From: Phlebotomus papatasi
Lineage: Eukaryota; Arthropoda; Insecta; Diptera; Psychodidae
NCBI RefSeq assembly: GCF_024763615.1
Contig: NC_077224.1
Span: 3,844,001-3,908,000 of the forward strand
Reading direction: 5' to 3'
Length of the DNA stretch: 64,000 nucleotides
The notes under the pieces are model-generated. The model was given only the letters and a program-made list of their open reading frames with translations. It had not been told where the DNA came from and made no database searches. This document shows, in pieces, positions 1 to 11,364 of the stretch; position 1 is the first letter of the stretch; the number at the start of each line of letters is the position of its first letter. The position numbers were made by a program, and so were the translations under genes.

Positions 1-567
1 GGTTTTTAAATGTCTCTGCACTCAGAGAAATCAATGTTTCTTCTTGGTTTCATTTAAACATTCAAAGTGTTAATTTAATACGTGTTTTGTTAAAACAGTA
101 ATTTTAGTACAAAATATATTATTTAGTGATTTTAGGGATATTAATAAAAAGAAAATAGTTTTTCAAGCAGAAATTTTAAAGTTTAAAGGTGTTTTGCAAT
201 GCTTTAACAACGCTAGAACATTTTGTGTAAAGTTTTTTTTCTAATTCGAATTAAGGGAAATGTACCAGCGATCGTCAGTATTCCTCGGATCGGAACCCCA
301 AAATAAAATGTATTTTTAATTATTATTCGCTGCATTTTAGCAATGATAATTGATAATGAAAATGATAGTTAGTTCATACTTAATCTTATTTAGAATGCAC
401 GAGAATTAGTCTGACAGAATATGAGGAATTATGGCTGATTAGAATGATTTACAAATCTGTGTTAATTAAAAAATAAATACACAGTGACTCTAATTTCACT
501 ATTAAAGCACTTTTTTAATTGTCTCGGCAAGAAATATTGAAAATAAATTATTTTTTGCGAACAAGTA
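1..567. other. AT-rich intergenic DNA, no gene seen
   Basis: No open frame with recognisable protein character, RNA gene or bounded repeat was found here. It ends at the TA target duplication (566-567) of the transposon that follows. It could be intron of the Rab gene, whose upstream exons are not in view. Confidence 0.4.
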
Positions 568-687
568 GGGGAAATCTTTGATCGTTCGCACATACGCTAC
601 CTTCAAACACTTCGTATTTCTACCGTATTCACTTATGAATAAAAACTCAATAAAAAAAAAACAAATGTCGAAAAAAATTCATACGTA

Positions 688-1391
688 CACAGTAAAAAAA
701 TTTACAACCACTATCGTTGGTAATTTTTTCACGAGCACCATGGTTGTGAGGTTTGTGTATTGAAAATGTTGTGTATTGGCAAAGTTGTGTATTGTTAATT
801 TTATAAAATGGTTTCCTGTCTATAATTTTTATTGTAGAACAATTTTGTTCGGTTTATGTGTTTTATCTGTGAAAACTCTCTGTATTAAACAAAGAAAAAA
901 AGAAAAAAAACATGAAGAGAAGGTCTGAGACTTGAACCCATAGCCCTTGCGTTGATAGTCTCGCGTTTTCCGGCCGCGCCACGAACTTGCTTACTTCTCT
1001 TAAGCAAATGGCCAAGAGTTGCATCGTCAATTTTTCTAATTTACATGATGCTTCCTCTGTTTTCTGTTATTACATAATTATTCCTAATTTTTCACGACTG
1101 AAGCACATTTTAAGAATCCAATGAATGATTCCAGAAGACAATTAGGCAGTTAAAAATGCGAAAAATGACTAAAATCTTAGAAAAATTGCAATAGTGAACA
1201 ATGAAATTTTGACAGTTCTCACACAAATTTTTCCATACACAAATTTCATTACACAAACTTAATTTTACTAGCATTATATTAGTATCGTACTACAAATATG
1301 ATAGTAATTTTACAATTTACAACCAAAATGCTTGTGACAATACACAACTTTTCCCATACACAACTTTATTTCTCACACAATTTTTACTGTG
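688..1391. mobile_element. Nested MITE with CACAGTAAAAA ends
   Basis: The ends CACAGTAAAAAAATTTAC and TTTTTACTGTG are inverted and are flanked by TA at 686-687 and 1392-1393. Sub-terminal copies of TTGTGTATTG on the left reappear inverted on the right as CAATACACAAC, so the ends are long and imperfectly paired. It sits inside the larger element at 568-2821 and carries a tRNA-like segment (about 918-992). No coding capacity is visible. Confidence 0.65.
918..992 (-). ncRNA. tRNA-like pol III unit (SINE head or tRNA relic)
   Basis: On the minus strand a box A match (TGGCGCGGCCGG, 981-970) is followed 30 bases later by a box B match (GGGTTCAAGTCTC, 939-927). The spacing is normal for a tRNA gene or a tRNA-derived SINE. 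A short T-arm hairpin (TGGG/CTCA around TTCAAGT) can be drawn. The acceptor stem and anticodon arm do not fold cleanly, so I do not assign an amino acid. An A-rich run next to the B-box side fits a SINE. Confidence 0.45.
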
Positions 1392-1393
1392 TA

Positions 1394-1670
1394 GAGTAAC
1401 CTAAATTTGGTCAAAAATAAATACCCTAGCGCTCGATTTATTGAGTGGAATTATACTTATTTCCAGCCTAAAAAACAAAATTTTATTATATTTCTAAAAA
1501 TGCTTAGAATAAAAAATCAAAATGTAGAAATTTTATATTGGCATGAGAGGACGTTATGGTCTACGTATAAATTTTTTTCGACATTTCACTTTTTGTTGAG
1601 TTTCTTTAAGGTTTATGGCGTGGAATTATACTTATTTTCACCCCTGTATGGCTATATTTTTAATAACTAG
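1394..1670. repeat. Dispersed repeat with GTGGAATTATACTTATT motif
   Basis: The stretch AATAAATACCCT followed by TTTATTGAGTGGAATTATAC recurs in diverged form at about 12921-12970. The end motif GTGGAATTATACTTATTT is present twice here (about 1445 and 1619), as GTGGAGCTATNATTATTGCC is twice in the second copy. The short open frame across it is probably incidental. Confidence 0.4.
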
Positions 1671-2823
1671 TCTTAAATCCCACCTTTCCTGAAAAAATTG
1701 GGAGTCTAATCAGATGATATGAGTCAATAAATTTCGTTATTAGAAAAGTTTTTCAAAATTTTACTCTTAATGATTGCTTGCGCGGTTTTGTTTGAAGGAA
1801 AGGGGCACAAAATATATTCATCGTTCAAATTTTTGTGAAATAAGGGACTAACTCGAGCAAGTTGACCCCGTGTCATTTTAATTTCATGAAAATTTGCGCA
1901 TCATTTAGAATGACAAAGAGCTAACTCATAAAAAAACATATTTTGAAAGGTAAAAATATGTATGTTTCGATGTTCATAATAATGCTCATACAAATAGGAA
2001 AAAACTAAATTGTGTTTATTAACATACTTAATTGATATAATTATACAAAGTTGAATCTTTCATGCTGTCTCCTGAAAAATGGCTGAGATTGAGTTGGCCC
2101 CTTATAATTTCCAAAGAACGATACGATTTTGCACAATTAATATCACATTTCTTAAAAAACGACTATCACAGGAGGTAGAGGGGTTATTAGGGTTTATATT
2201 TATGTTAAAATCTTTTAGGCTGAAGAGGCACTTTTTGTGGGTGGAACAAAATTCACAAACTTGACTCACATTCATCGATCGCACATAGAAGACATTGCTT
2301 CTTCGCACATTTTCCAGGAAACTTCATTTTAGAAGCGATCCCTCATATTCACATCTATTGTAATCTACCGATTTGATCCACCACTAAAAAGTAAAACTTA
2401 AAAATCTTAAAGTTGATAAACAAGAAGTGATTTGACTCAAATAGACCGCAGTTGAGTAATTTTTAAGCAATTTTGTATTTCTTTGATGTAAAAATATTTT
2501 TCAAGCTTTTTCCCTTTAAACAATTATGTGCAACTTTTAGTGTCCGGTGCAAAATATACGGTGAAAATAGGGTGTTCAATGATGACGTGAATCGTGTGCG
2601 AAGATGGAAACTTGATTGAATTTTCGCACAAATCGCCATTCAATTTTCATTTTCCTTTAGAGGAAAATCTGACGATTCTTGGAGTTTTGTGAGATGGGAT
2701 TATGAACCCTATAAGAAACTTTTTTAGCATAGTTGGAGAATCGATACGGTTTGCATGGTAGTCAGAAAAAGTAACTGAACTTGAACATCATTTTTGTGTG
2801 CGAAACATCAAAGCCTCCCCCTA

Positions 2824-3912
2824 CATTTTTCATAAAAATTAATGTTTTTGTGAACCAGTCTTCAAGATTCTTTGAGACCAAAAATTGAATGAAATTTTTT
2901 AAAATTAATTTTTGATCGTTTTAATTTTTACTCGTACTCTATATATATATTTTTTATTATTACAAATATATTCAAGTTATTTATCTTTCAAAAATAACAG
3001 AGCAAACGAGTAAACTAGTCGCCTGGAAAATTTTGTGCTTTTTTACCTTTAAGGACGACTGGGTCATATATGACCCATAGTTTTCCAGGACTCGATTTCA
3101 TTGAATTTCGCTCAGCGGAAAGCTTCTCGTCCTTAATCCTTTAAGGACGATTGGAACACCAGTGTCCCATAAAGAAAATAATATTTGCTAACTACCTAAA
3201 ATTATTTTTTTCTTATGTCTGTACATAATTGTAAAGTAGAAGGTTGCAGGAATTTAGAATATTTTTTGCAAGTCTCTAGCTATTTGCTATGTAGTAAATA
3301 TTTAAGCTCAAGAAATGGCGAATTTTTAAATTTTCAAATTCATAATTGATTTTATTTATTTTTTATACTTAAATTTTTTTTAAACAAAACCCTTTTGGCA
3401 ATAAAAACTACAATACTCATACGTAATATTTTTCATTAAAGCGAAAAATATTATTCATTGGTATTGTCAGAAAAATTACTTAAATTTTTGGGCTATTTTT
3501 GTCCCTATCGTTCATAGAAGCACAAAATACACCAAATCAGACTCTGTTGGACATTCCAAGGTTAGATGTAAAACATATCATTGATTATGTTTCTCAGTTT
3601 AATTTTTATTGTTGATTTTCAGTCCGTAAAAAGTGTCTCGTCGTTAAAGGGTTAAACATTTACCTGAAAACAATATCCCCAATAGCCCATTCTAAATGAT
3701 TTTACCTGAAAAACAAGTTTTCGCGAGTAACAATTTTTTAATAATTTTTTTAGTAATAATATTTTCGAATACAATGTCAAATATCGTTTTTTTTTATTGA
3801 AATCTGTTAAAATATTAGATAGATTGTCTGCCGTGCTTATATTTACCCATTTTTATTAAATGAGTGTTATCATGGATTTTTCGGAGTGTAGAATTGTCGC
3901 ATGCTTTTCTAG
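2824..3912. mobile_element. Two piggyBac-like TTAA mini-elements before the Rab exon
   Basis: The larger element spans 3137-3651. Its left end TCCTTTAAGGACGATTGG and right end CGTCGTTAAAGG are inverted and flanked by TTAA (3133-3136 and 3652-3655). A shorter hairpin of the same type (CCTTTAAGGACGACTGGG ... CTCGTCCTTAA) lies at about 3048-3132 immediately to its left. TTAA target sites with CCC/GGG ends are the signature of piggyBac-type elements. No transposase is encoded. The remaining sequence up to 3912 reads as intron. Confidence 0.6.
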
Positions 3913-4326
3913 GTGGCTTCAATCACATCGAGTTACTATAAATTTGCCGAGGCTGCGATACTGGTGTTCGCCCTGGACAATGCTGCCAGCTTCCATTCAC
4001 TGTCCCAGCACATGCTGGAGATTGTTACTTATGCAGAAAATGCCAAAATCTATTTGTGCGGCAACAAGTCCGACCTGGAAGTCAGCACGCCCCAAGTGAC
4101 TGATTCGGACATGGAGGCGTTCTGCGAACAGTGCCATAGTCTCATTAGTTCCACCTACAAGACGTCCTGCAAGACGGGCGAGGGTGTCGAGGAGATGTTC
4201 AGAGATATTGCAACTCATCTCGTCACCCTCAATCGTTCGCGCTTCGAATTGCAAGCCCTGGAGCAGCATGGCTTCAAGATTGAAGCGGCCGAGGAGGAGG
4301 GCAGGGATCCTTCCTGCATCTGCTAG
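3913..4326 (+). CDS. Rab-family small GTPase, terminal exon (partial gene)
   Basis: This exon encodes the C-terminal 137 residues of a Rab-type GTPase, a membrane-traffic switch. It opens after a TTTTCTAG acceptor (AG at 3911-3912) and continues in the frame starting GTG GCT TCA. Exon residues 8-30 (SYYKFAEAAILVFALD...) match the Rab strand after switch II. NKSD at residues 51-54 is the G4 guanine-specificity motif, and TSCKTG at 84-89 stands at G5, with Cys where most Rabs have Ala. The protein ends SCIC, a CXC-type double geranylgeranylation site. The P-loop and switch regions must lie on upstream exons that I could not find in 1-3912. The GNKSDL context resembles Rab24-like or insect RabX proteins, but I do not assign an orthologue. 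An ATTAAA follows at about 4516. Confidence 0.85.
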   Translation: MASITSSYYKFAEAAILVFALDNAASFHSLSQHMLEIVTYAENAKIYLCGNKSDLEVSTPQVTDSDMEAFCEQCHSLISSTYKTSCKTGEGVEEMFRDIATHLVTLNRSRFELQALEQHGFKIEAAEEEGRDPSCIC

Positions 4327-4677
4327 GGTCTACTCCTGAACTGCTACACCAAATCACCAGGTACTCTACTCAACATCACCAATCTCTCTGAATTTTTACA
4401 ACCAGATGTTGGGCTTGGTCCAAGAAGTCTCTTGACATGCTGACAACTATTTTTTTTCTTTTTTAATTTAATACATTTATTATTCCACCGCTTAATCGAA
4501 AAAAAGTGAAACAAGTATTAAACAATTTGTTTTTATTATTCTCCTTTGGTCGATTTTGTGATCCCTGCAACTGAGCCTACATCTTGGTCAAGGAATTCTC
4601 CTTTGCAATCCTGCTGATGCTTGCAAATTGGATTAGGAAAAATTGATTTTGGTTTAAAAATATTTTGATCAATATGG

Positions 4678-5300
4678 CCCCGGCACACCTTTTATTTTTA
4701 TCATTTTTATTGACCAATGTTAATTTTTCACTGATCAAAAATTTATTTTAGTAACCAAAATCGATTTTTCAATAACTTAGATCGAATATTTAACTGTAGA
4801 AAATTATTTCTTCCACTGACCATTTTTTACTGATCAAAATTTATTTTTTACTGTTCAAAATCGAATATTTTTATTGACCAATTTGGTTTTTATGGCTCCG
4901 GCACACCTTTTAGATCAGAAAAAAATCAAGAAGTCAAAGAAGTCTTTCGTAACTCCAAATTCAATTGAGTTAAATTGAATTTGGTGTGATGTTTAAAAGA
5001 AGAAGAAGAGTGCGAAAGAATGTGATAGACATATGTAAGAAAGAAATCAATTCAAATTTCGACTTCATGAAATTTTCTTGATCTAAAAAGTGTGCAGGAG
5101 CCATAAACTAAATTGGTCAGTAAAAATATTCGATTTTGAACGGTAAAAAATAAATTTTGATCAGTAAAAAAATGGTCAATGGAAGAAATAATTTTCTGCA
5201 GTTAAATATTCGATCTTGGTTAGTGAAAAATCGATTTTGATTAATAAAATAAATTTTTGATCAGTAAAAAAATAATTTTGGTCAGTAAAAATAATTTGAT
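4678..5300. mobile_element. Fold-back structure centred on a MITE (TIR ATGGCTCCGGCACACC)
   Basis: A MITE spans about 4893-5109: its left end ATGGCTCCGGCACACCTTTT is inverted at the right as AAAAAGTGTGCAGGAGCCAT. The flanks continue the palindrome. About 4790-4892 (CTGTAGAAAATTATTTCTTC onward) is the reverse complement of about 5110-5205 (ending GAAGAAATAATTTTCTGCAG). A further left-end copy, ATGGCCCCGGCACACCTTTT, is at 4676. The whole is therefore a long stem with the MITE at its loop. No gene is visible. Confidence 0.65.
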
Positions 5301-6690
5301 TTTGATCAATACAAAATGATTGATTTTGGTTGGAAGAAAAATTAACTTTTGTCAATTTTGATTAGTAAAACAAATTTCTTGATCAGAAGAAAAAAGATTT
5401 TGGTTAGTGGGAAAATAAAGTTCGGTAAAACATTCGATATCAATTAGAAAGAATCAAATTTTATTAGTGAAAAAAGGCTATTTTGGGCAGTAGAAAAATT
5501 AATGCTGTGTAGCACGAATTTTGATCAGTAAAAAAAAATGAGATCAGTAAAAAAATGATTTTGATCAGGAAAAAATCAATTTAGATTAGTGGTAAAAATG
5601 ATTTTGGTTAGAGGAAGAAATAATTTCGTTCAATAAAATACTCGTTCTTGGTTAGTAAAAAATTAATTTTCGACATTAGAAAAGTTAATTTTGTCCAGTA
5701 CCAAATATTAATTAATTTGGTTATTAAAAAAAATTATTTTGGTCAGTAGATAAATTTTTGTCCAGTAAAATATCCAGATTACCGGTTTTAGGCAAAATTA
5801 ATTTCATTCAGTAGAAATATTCAATTTAAGACAGTAAAAATCAATTTTGATCAGCAAAAATTATTAATTCTGAGAAGTGGAAAAAATGATTTTGGTCAGC
5901 ATAAAAAAGTTTGTTTTGTAAAAGACATTCGATTTAAATCAGAAAAAACAATTTTGGTCAATACAAAAAGAAACATTTTAGGCAGTAGAAAAATTAATGC
6001 TGTGCAGTAGGAATATTTGATTTTGATCAGGATAAAAATCAATTTCGATGAGGAGAAGAAAAAAATGATTTTGTGTAGTAGATTTTTTTTAAATAGAAAT
6101 ATTCCATTTGGATGAGTAAAAAAAATAATCAATACAAAAAGGAATGATAATGCCTGCAGCATACCTTTTAGATCGATAAAATTTCATTAAATCAAAATTC
6201 GCGTCCCTTTTCTTTCTCAAAAGATTTGCTTAAGTCTATCCCCAAACGGCAATTTTGAGGAAGATTACTGTTGGATCGTATTCTATCGACTCCAAATTAG
6301 ACTGAACTAAATGTTATGAAATTTTCTTGATCTAAAAGGTATGCCGGAGCCATTATGATCTAAATTTTATTTTTTTCTGTTCGATTTTCAATTAGAAAAA
6401 TATTTATTTTTGGAAAGTGAATAAAAACGATATTAGGCACTAGAAAAAATTTAAACTGAGTAGAAAAAAATTTGATCAGTAAAAAATCAATTTTGATTAG
6501 AAGAAAAAAATATTTTGGTTAGCAGAAAAAATAATTTTGTTCTGCAAAAACATTCGATTTAAATCAGATGAAATTAGAAAATCAATTTTGATCAGCAGAA
6601 ACCAACGATAATAATTCTATTCACTAGAAATTTTTCATTAGTGAAAAAAATCAATTTTGGTCAGCAGAAAAAATTAATTTTGTTCGATAA
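5110..6690. repeat. Minisatellite, GATCAGTAAAAA orientation
   Basis: Degenerate tandem units of roughly 20-30 bp carry the core GATCAGTAAAAAA followed by TNAATTTTG. The array is interrupted at about 6150-6354 by a second MITE of the CTCCGGCACACC family (GCCTGCAGCATACCTTTTAG at left, CTAAAAGGTATGCCGGAGCC at right). Confidence 0.7.
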
Positions 6691-8520
6691 ATTTTTCTAT
6701 TTAATTAGCAAATTAAATTTTCTCACTTATTAAATTAAATTTGTACAGCTTATTTTAAATTTACTGACGATTTTGAGTTTTTACTGATCAAAGATACTAT
6801 TTTTCAAATCAAATTTGCTATTTTACTTCCGAATTTTACTTTCTTACTAATCACGCTGCATGTCTACTGCTCATTTTTAATTTACTCTGCAGTTTGAATG
6901 TTTACTGACCTAAATTTGATATTTTACTGACCAAAGTAGGTGTTTTACTAACCAAATTTGAATTTCTCACTGACAAATTGAATTTATATTGCCAAATGTC
7001 CGAGTTTGAATTTTGACTGACCAAGATTTGCCATATTACTAACCAAGTTTGCAATTTGACTGACAAAATTTGTTTTTCCGCCTGACTAAATTTAATTTCT
7101 GCTGCTCATTTTAAACTGATCGATCAGTTGAATTTTTACTGACCTAACTTGAATTTTGACTGAGCAAAGTGAAAATTTTACTAACAAAATTTCCCATGTA
7201 ACTGAACAAATTTGCAATTGACCAAACTTAATTTTCTGTTTGAACAAATTGAATTTTTTGCTGATCATTTTGAATTGGCTTTGTTGTTGAATTTTGACTG
7301 ACCTAATTTGATAATTTATACACCGAATTGGCTACTTTGCTAACCAAGTTTGAATTTTCAACTAAACAATTGAATTTATACTGTCAAATGTCCGAGTTTG
7401 AATTTTGACTGACCAAAAATTTGCCATGCTACTAACCAAGTTTACAATTTGACAGATCAAATTTGTTTTTCTGTCTGACTAAATTAAATTTCTGCTGATA
7501 ATTTTGCAATTTTACTGAACAAATTTTCCATGTAACTGAACAAATTTGCAATGTTACTGACCAAGCTTAATTTTCTGCCTGAACAAATTGAATTTTTGCT
7601 GCTCATTTTAATTTGGCTTTGCAGTTTGAATGTTTACTAACCTAATTTGATATTTTACTGACCAAAGTGGGTATTTTAGTAACCAAGTTTAAATGTTTCA
7701 CTGACCAAATTGAATTTATACAGTCAAATGGTCAAGTTTGAATTTTGACTGACCTAAATTTGCCATTTTACTAACCAAGTTTGCAATTTGCTTGACCAAA
7801 ATTGTTTTTTCGCCCGACTAAATTGAATTTCTCCTGCTAATTTTGAACTGATCGAGCAGTTTAAATTTTTACTGACCTAACTTGAATTTTTACTGAGCAA
7901 AGTGACAATTTAATTAACCGAATTTCCCATGTAACTAAACAAGTTTGCAATGTTACTGACCAAGCTTAATTTTCTGTTTACAAATTGAATTTTTGCTGCT
8001 TATTTCGAATTGGCTTTGCAGTTGAATTATGACTGACGTAATTAGATATTTTATAGACCGAATTAGCTATTTTGTTAATCAAGTTTGAATTTTCAACTAA
8101 ACAATTGAATTTATACTGTCAAATGTCCGAGTTTGAATTTTGTCTGACCAAAAATTTGCCATATTACTAATCAAGTTTGTAATTTGCTTGACCAAATTTG
8201 TTTTCCGCCTGACTAAATTGAATTTCTCCTGCTAATTTTGAACTGATCGTGCAGTTGAATTTTTACTGACCTATTTTGATATTTTATAGACCGAATTTAT
8301 ATTGTGAAATGTCCGAGTTTGAATTTTGACTGACCAAGATTTGCCATGTTACTAATCAAGTTTGCAATTTGCCTGACCAAATTTGTTTTTTCGCCTGACT
8401 ATATTGAATTTCACCTGATAATTTTGAACCGATCGTGCAGTTAAATTTTTACTGATCTAATTTGAATTTTGACTGACCAAATCTAATGTTTTTTACTGAC
8501 CATTTTTACCAAAATACTGC
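6690..8520. repeat. Minisatellite, reversed orientation (TTTTTACTGACC)
   Basis: From about 6690 the same core appears as its reverse complement, TTTTACTGACC(A) with AATTTGAATTTT spacers. A higher-order unit of several hundred bases recurs: the block with TGTCCGAGTTTGAATTTTGA is seen near 6998, 7388, 8125 and 8311. The orientation switch makes 5.1-8.5 kb one imperfect giant inverted array. It ends about 130 bp past the NFS1 stop codon, downstream of the gene. Confidence 0.75.
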
Positions 8521-8652
8521 CCATTCTGCTGCATTTTTCGAAAATTCCGGAAAACTTTTTCCGGAAAATGAATAAAACAAATTTCACAATTCTCTGCGTA
8601 ATTTAATAAAACCATTTAATCCTCAATGTACATCTATCACCTCGTGTAACAT

Positions 8653-10127
8653 TTAATGCTGAGACCACTGAATCGTCTTCAAGTCCACTCCGTCCTGGAA
8701 CATTTCCCAGAGCGGAGACATCTCCCGGAGCCGTGTGACGTGTTTGATGCATTTGTCGGCTGTATAGTCAATCTCCTCGACGGTTGTGAACCTGCCCATG
8801 CCGAATCGGATGGAACTGTGGGCGAGATCTTCGTCTGTTCCAATGGCCCGGAGGACGTAGGATGGCTCCAGGGAGGCTGAAGTGCAGGCTGATCCACTGG
8901 AAAGAGCCACGTCTTTGAGGGCCATGAGCAGAGATTCTCCCTCGACGTAGGCGAAGGAGAGATTCAGGCAGCCGGGGTAGGTTTCCTTGGGATCTCCATT
9001 GCGGATGACCTGGGGCAGGGCTGAGGTGATTTTGTTGTGGAGCCGGTCTGAGAGGAAGGTTATCCATTTGTGATCGTACTCCATTTCGCGGGAAGCGATT
9101 TCACAGGCGGCTCCTAGACCAACGGCAAGGGGAGTTGGGACAGTTCCGCTGCGGATGCCTCGTTCCTGGCCACCTCCGCTCTGGATCGCCTCGATTCGCA
9201 CTCTCGGACGCCGGCGGACGTAAATGGCGCCGACTCCTTTGGGACCGTACACTTTGTGCCCAGAGATTGACATCAGGTCGATCTTCATGGCGTTGACATC
9301 GATGGGAATCTTGCCGATGGCCTGGGCAGCATCCGTGTGAAAGAAAATTCCCTTGGAGCGGCACAGGGCGCCAATCTCTGCCACTGGCTGCTTCACTCCA
9401 ATCTCATTGTTCACTGTCATCACGGAGACGAGGGAAGTGTCTGGAGTGATGGCTTTTTCCAACTCTTCCATGCTGATAATCCCATTTTTGCCCACTGGCA
9501 AGTACGTCACCCGGAATCCTTCACCCTCGAGCGCCCGGCAAGAGTCCAGGACGCATTTGTGCTCAGTCTGAGTCGTGATCACATGGCGTTTCTTCTCCCC
9601 ATAGAACCTAGCCACTCCCTTGACACTGATATTATTGGACTCAGTGGCACCGGAAGTGAAAATAACCTCCCTCGGATCTGCCCCAATGAGTTCAGCCACT
9701 TGAGCCCTTGCCTTCTCCATGGCTCCTTCACTCTCCCAGCCATAGGCATGGGTTCTGGAATGGGGATTCCCGTAGTAACTGGTCAAATAGGGCAGCATGG
9801 CATCGAGAACTCGAGGATCCTGAAAGAAAGAGCTCTGGTCACTTCCTCCAAAAACGCAATTTCTAAAAAATTACCAAAGGAGTCGTGGCTTGGGCATCCA
9901 AATACAGAGGTCTGCCGTCCAATACTTCATCCCGAATACTGAATTTTGACTTGATATCTGCAAAAAAAAGAGCCAAAAACATCCTTGAAATCCCTCGGTC
10001 AACCTCAAAAGAAGTATCATCACTTGCCATTGGACAGGAGTCGCGTATTTCGACACAAAACGGACACTTTGAAGGGGATCTGGATGAGTGATGGACTTGA
10101 GGAGATTTTCCGGAAAATTTGATTCAT
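8653..10127 (-). CDS. NFS1: Cysteine desulfurase, mitochondrial (Fe-S cluster assembly)
   Basis: This PLP enzyme removes sulfur from cysteine to give alanine plus a persulfide for mitochondrial Fe-S assembly on ISCU. The exons, read on the minus strand, are 10127-10028, 9957-9875 and 9819-8653. The phases join exactly to give 449 residues, the usual eukaryotic length. Residues 1-33 (MNQIFRKISS...) are rich in basic and hydroxylated residues and look like a mitochondrial presequence. The body has the GATESNN PLP-phosphate loop (118-124), His148 in TEHK, the Schiff-base Lys250 in SGHKVYGPKG, and the mobile catalytic Cys373 in SSGSACTS. Intron 2 (9820-9874, 55 bp) is GT-AG. Intron 1 (9958-10027, 70 bp) starts with GC: only AATG|GCAAGT restores the frame (codon GAT, Asp34). 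The C-terminal WSQH resembles animal NFS1. ATTAAA signals lie downstream at about 8602-8620 on the complement. Confidence 0.97.
9958..10027 (-). other. NFS1: GC-AG intron of NFS1
   Basis: The donor is G|GCAAGTG and the acceptor TTTTTTTTGCAG. Using the nearby GTGATG as a GT donor would throw the downstream Asp-Ile-Lys-Ser frame out. Extended complementarity to U1 (GCAAGT) is typical of the rare GC class. Confidence 0.85.
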
Positions 10128-10949
10128 CTTCAGTGAAATGCGCACTTTACAACGATTTTGGGAGAAAAACAGATGAGTAAATTACGATGCAGCAAACACT
10201 GACACTCAGCTGATTTTTTTAGAAGGGCCATTGAGAAAATGAGATAAGACGCAATAGACTTGTTGGAGTGATGATTCATAAGTGTACCATTCAAGAAAAA
10301 AAATCTCAAGTGGATGATTTGCTAAAAATTCAATTTTATCTTATTTCAAATAAAATAATTACAGACAATTTTCTCTTTTCATCATATTTGCTTTATTTAT
10401 TTTCTAGATTAAAAAAATCGTTAGTTAAATCAGCAGTTGTCGTAACTTTCTTTTTGGCTGGATCTAATTTGAATCCGACAACCGCAAAAGTAAAATAAAG
10501 AAGAAGAAGAAGAACTTTCTTTTGACAACTTTTCAGGAGTTTTTTTTATCCATCAATTGGAAGAGAAGCCGATATAACAAGCATCGCTTGATCGATATTT
10601 AGAGCGTTTTGATATAAGGAGCTTCTACCCTAAACTGTAAATTAACTCGAGAAAATCTTTATAACATTATTTTAAAGTTGTGATATTGAGATATATGTTA
10701 GAAGAAACATAATAAAATTTTATCGTAACTTCCATAGTTTATAAAGCCGTAACTTCATATGGAGATTTTGGAAGTTACGATAATTTTCAAGAATGCATTA
10801 TATCGATTTCAATTACTTTAGTAATAATAAGCGCCTTTATTTGAGTAAATTAATCAATTAAACTCTTATTCCTGTCCCAAAAAGCTTTTATTTCGTAAAT
10901 TTTATTGAATAAATTTTGGGCGCCGCGTCGCTTGTTTTGTTTTGAATTA

Positions 10950-11288
10950 CAGTAGACTCTCGCTTATCCGTGGACTCTTTTTCCGGGTGACATAGAAAAG
11001 TCCGTGAGACAGTTGAATTTTAAAAATTTTGTTGACATAATTGTCCCCGTTTTGGGTTTTTTTTTGTTAAAGCAAATGTGTTCTATCTACTGTAATTCTT
11101 TCTCACTGTGACTTTTTTGGACAGTACGCATGTTTAGAGACAATCTCAATTCAGTCAAGTCAGAATTCACTCCACAAATTTTCAATGTAAATAAAAAAAT
11201 CGTTGGATTTCGAACAATTTTATGTGTATCAATCTCAAAATCCGTGTGACATTTGGTCCCGCTCTCACGGATAAGCGAGAGTCTACTG
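10950..11288. mobile_element. pogo/Tigger-type MITE
   Basis: The ends CAGTAGACTCTCGCTTATCC and its inverse GGATAAGCGAGAGTCTACTG are nearly perfect. They are flanked by TA at 10948-10949 and 11289-11290. CAGTNGANTCTCG-type ends with a TA site are characteristic of pogo/Tigger elements. About 339 bp, with no transposase. Confidence 0.85.
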
Positions 11289-11364
11289 TAATGACAGATG
11301 AGCAGGGTTTTTCTTACTTTTTTTCTCACAAATATTAAATAAAAATGATTTAATGTTGTATTAT

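Larger units (their letters stand above)
568..2821. mobile_element. Non-autonomous TIR transposon, TAGGGGA-end family, copy 1
   Basis: The left end reads GGGGAAATCTTTGATCGTTC and the right end is its imperfect inverse (GAAACATCAAAGCCTCCCCC). TA duplications lie at 566-567 and 2822-2823. The interior at about 2641-2780 (AGAGGAAAATCTGACGATTC onward) aligns by eye with about 42836-42980 of a second copy, so the two are one family. No transposase frame was recognised. The element is itself interrupted by a separate TIR element at 688-1391. The TA duplication suits a Tc1/mariner/pogo-type enzyme; the actual source enzyme is unknown. Confidence 0.75.

Noticed and set aside
3860..4099. A 79-codon frame beginning before the Rab exon
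   Set aside because: It is out of frame with the Rab motifs and runs through the splice acceptor.
9337..9942. A 201-codon plus-strand frame
   Set aside because: It is antisense to the NFS1 catalytic exon, which has clear family motifs and splice sites.
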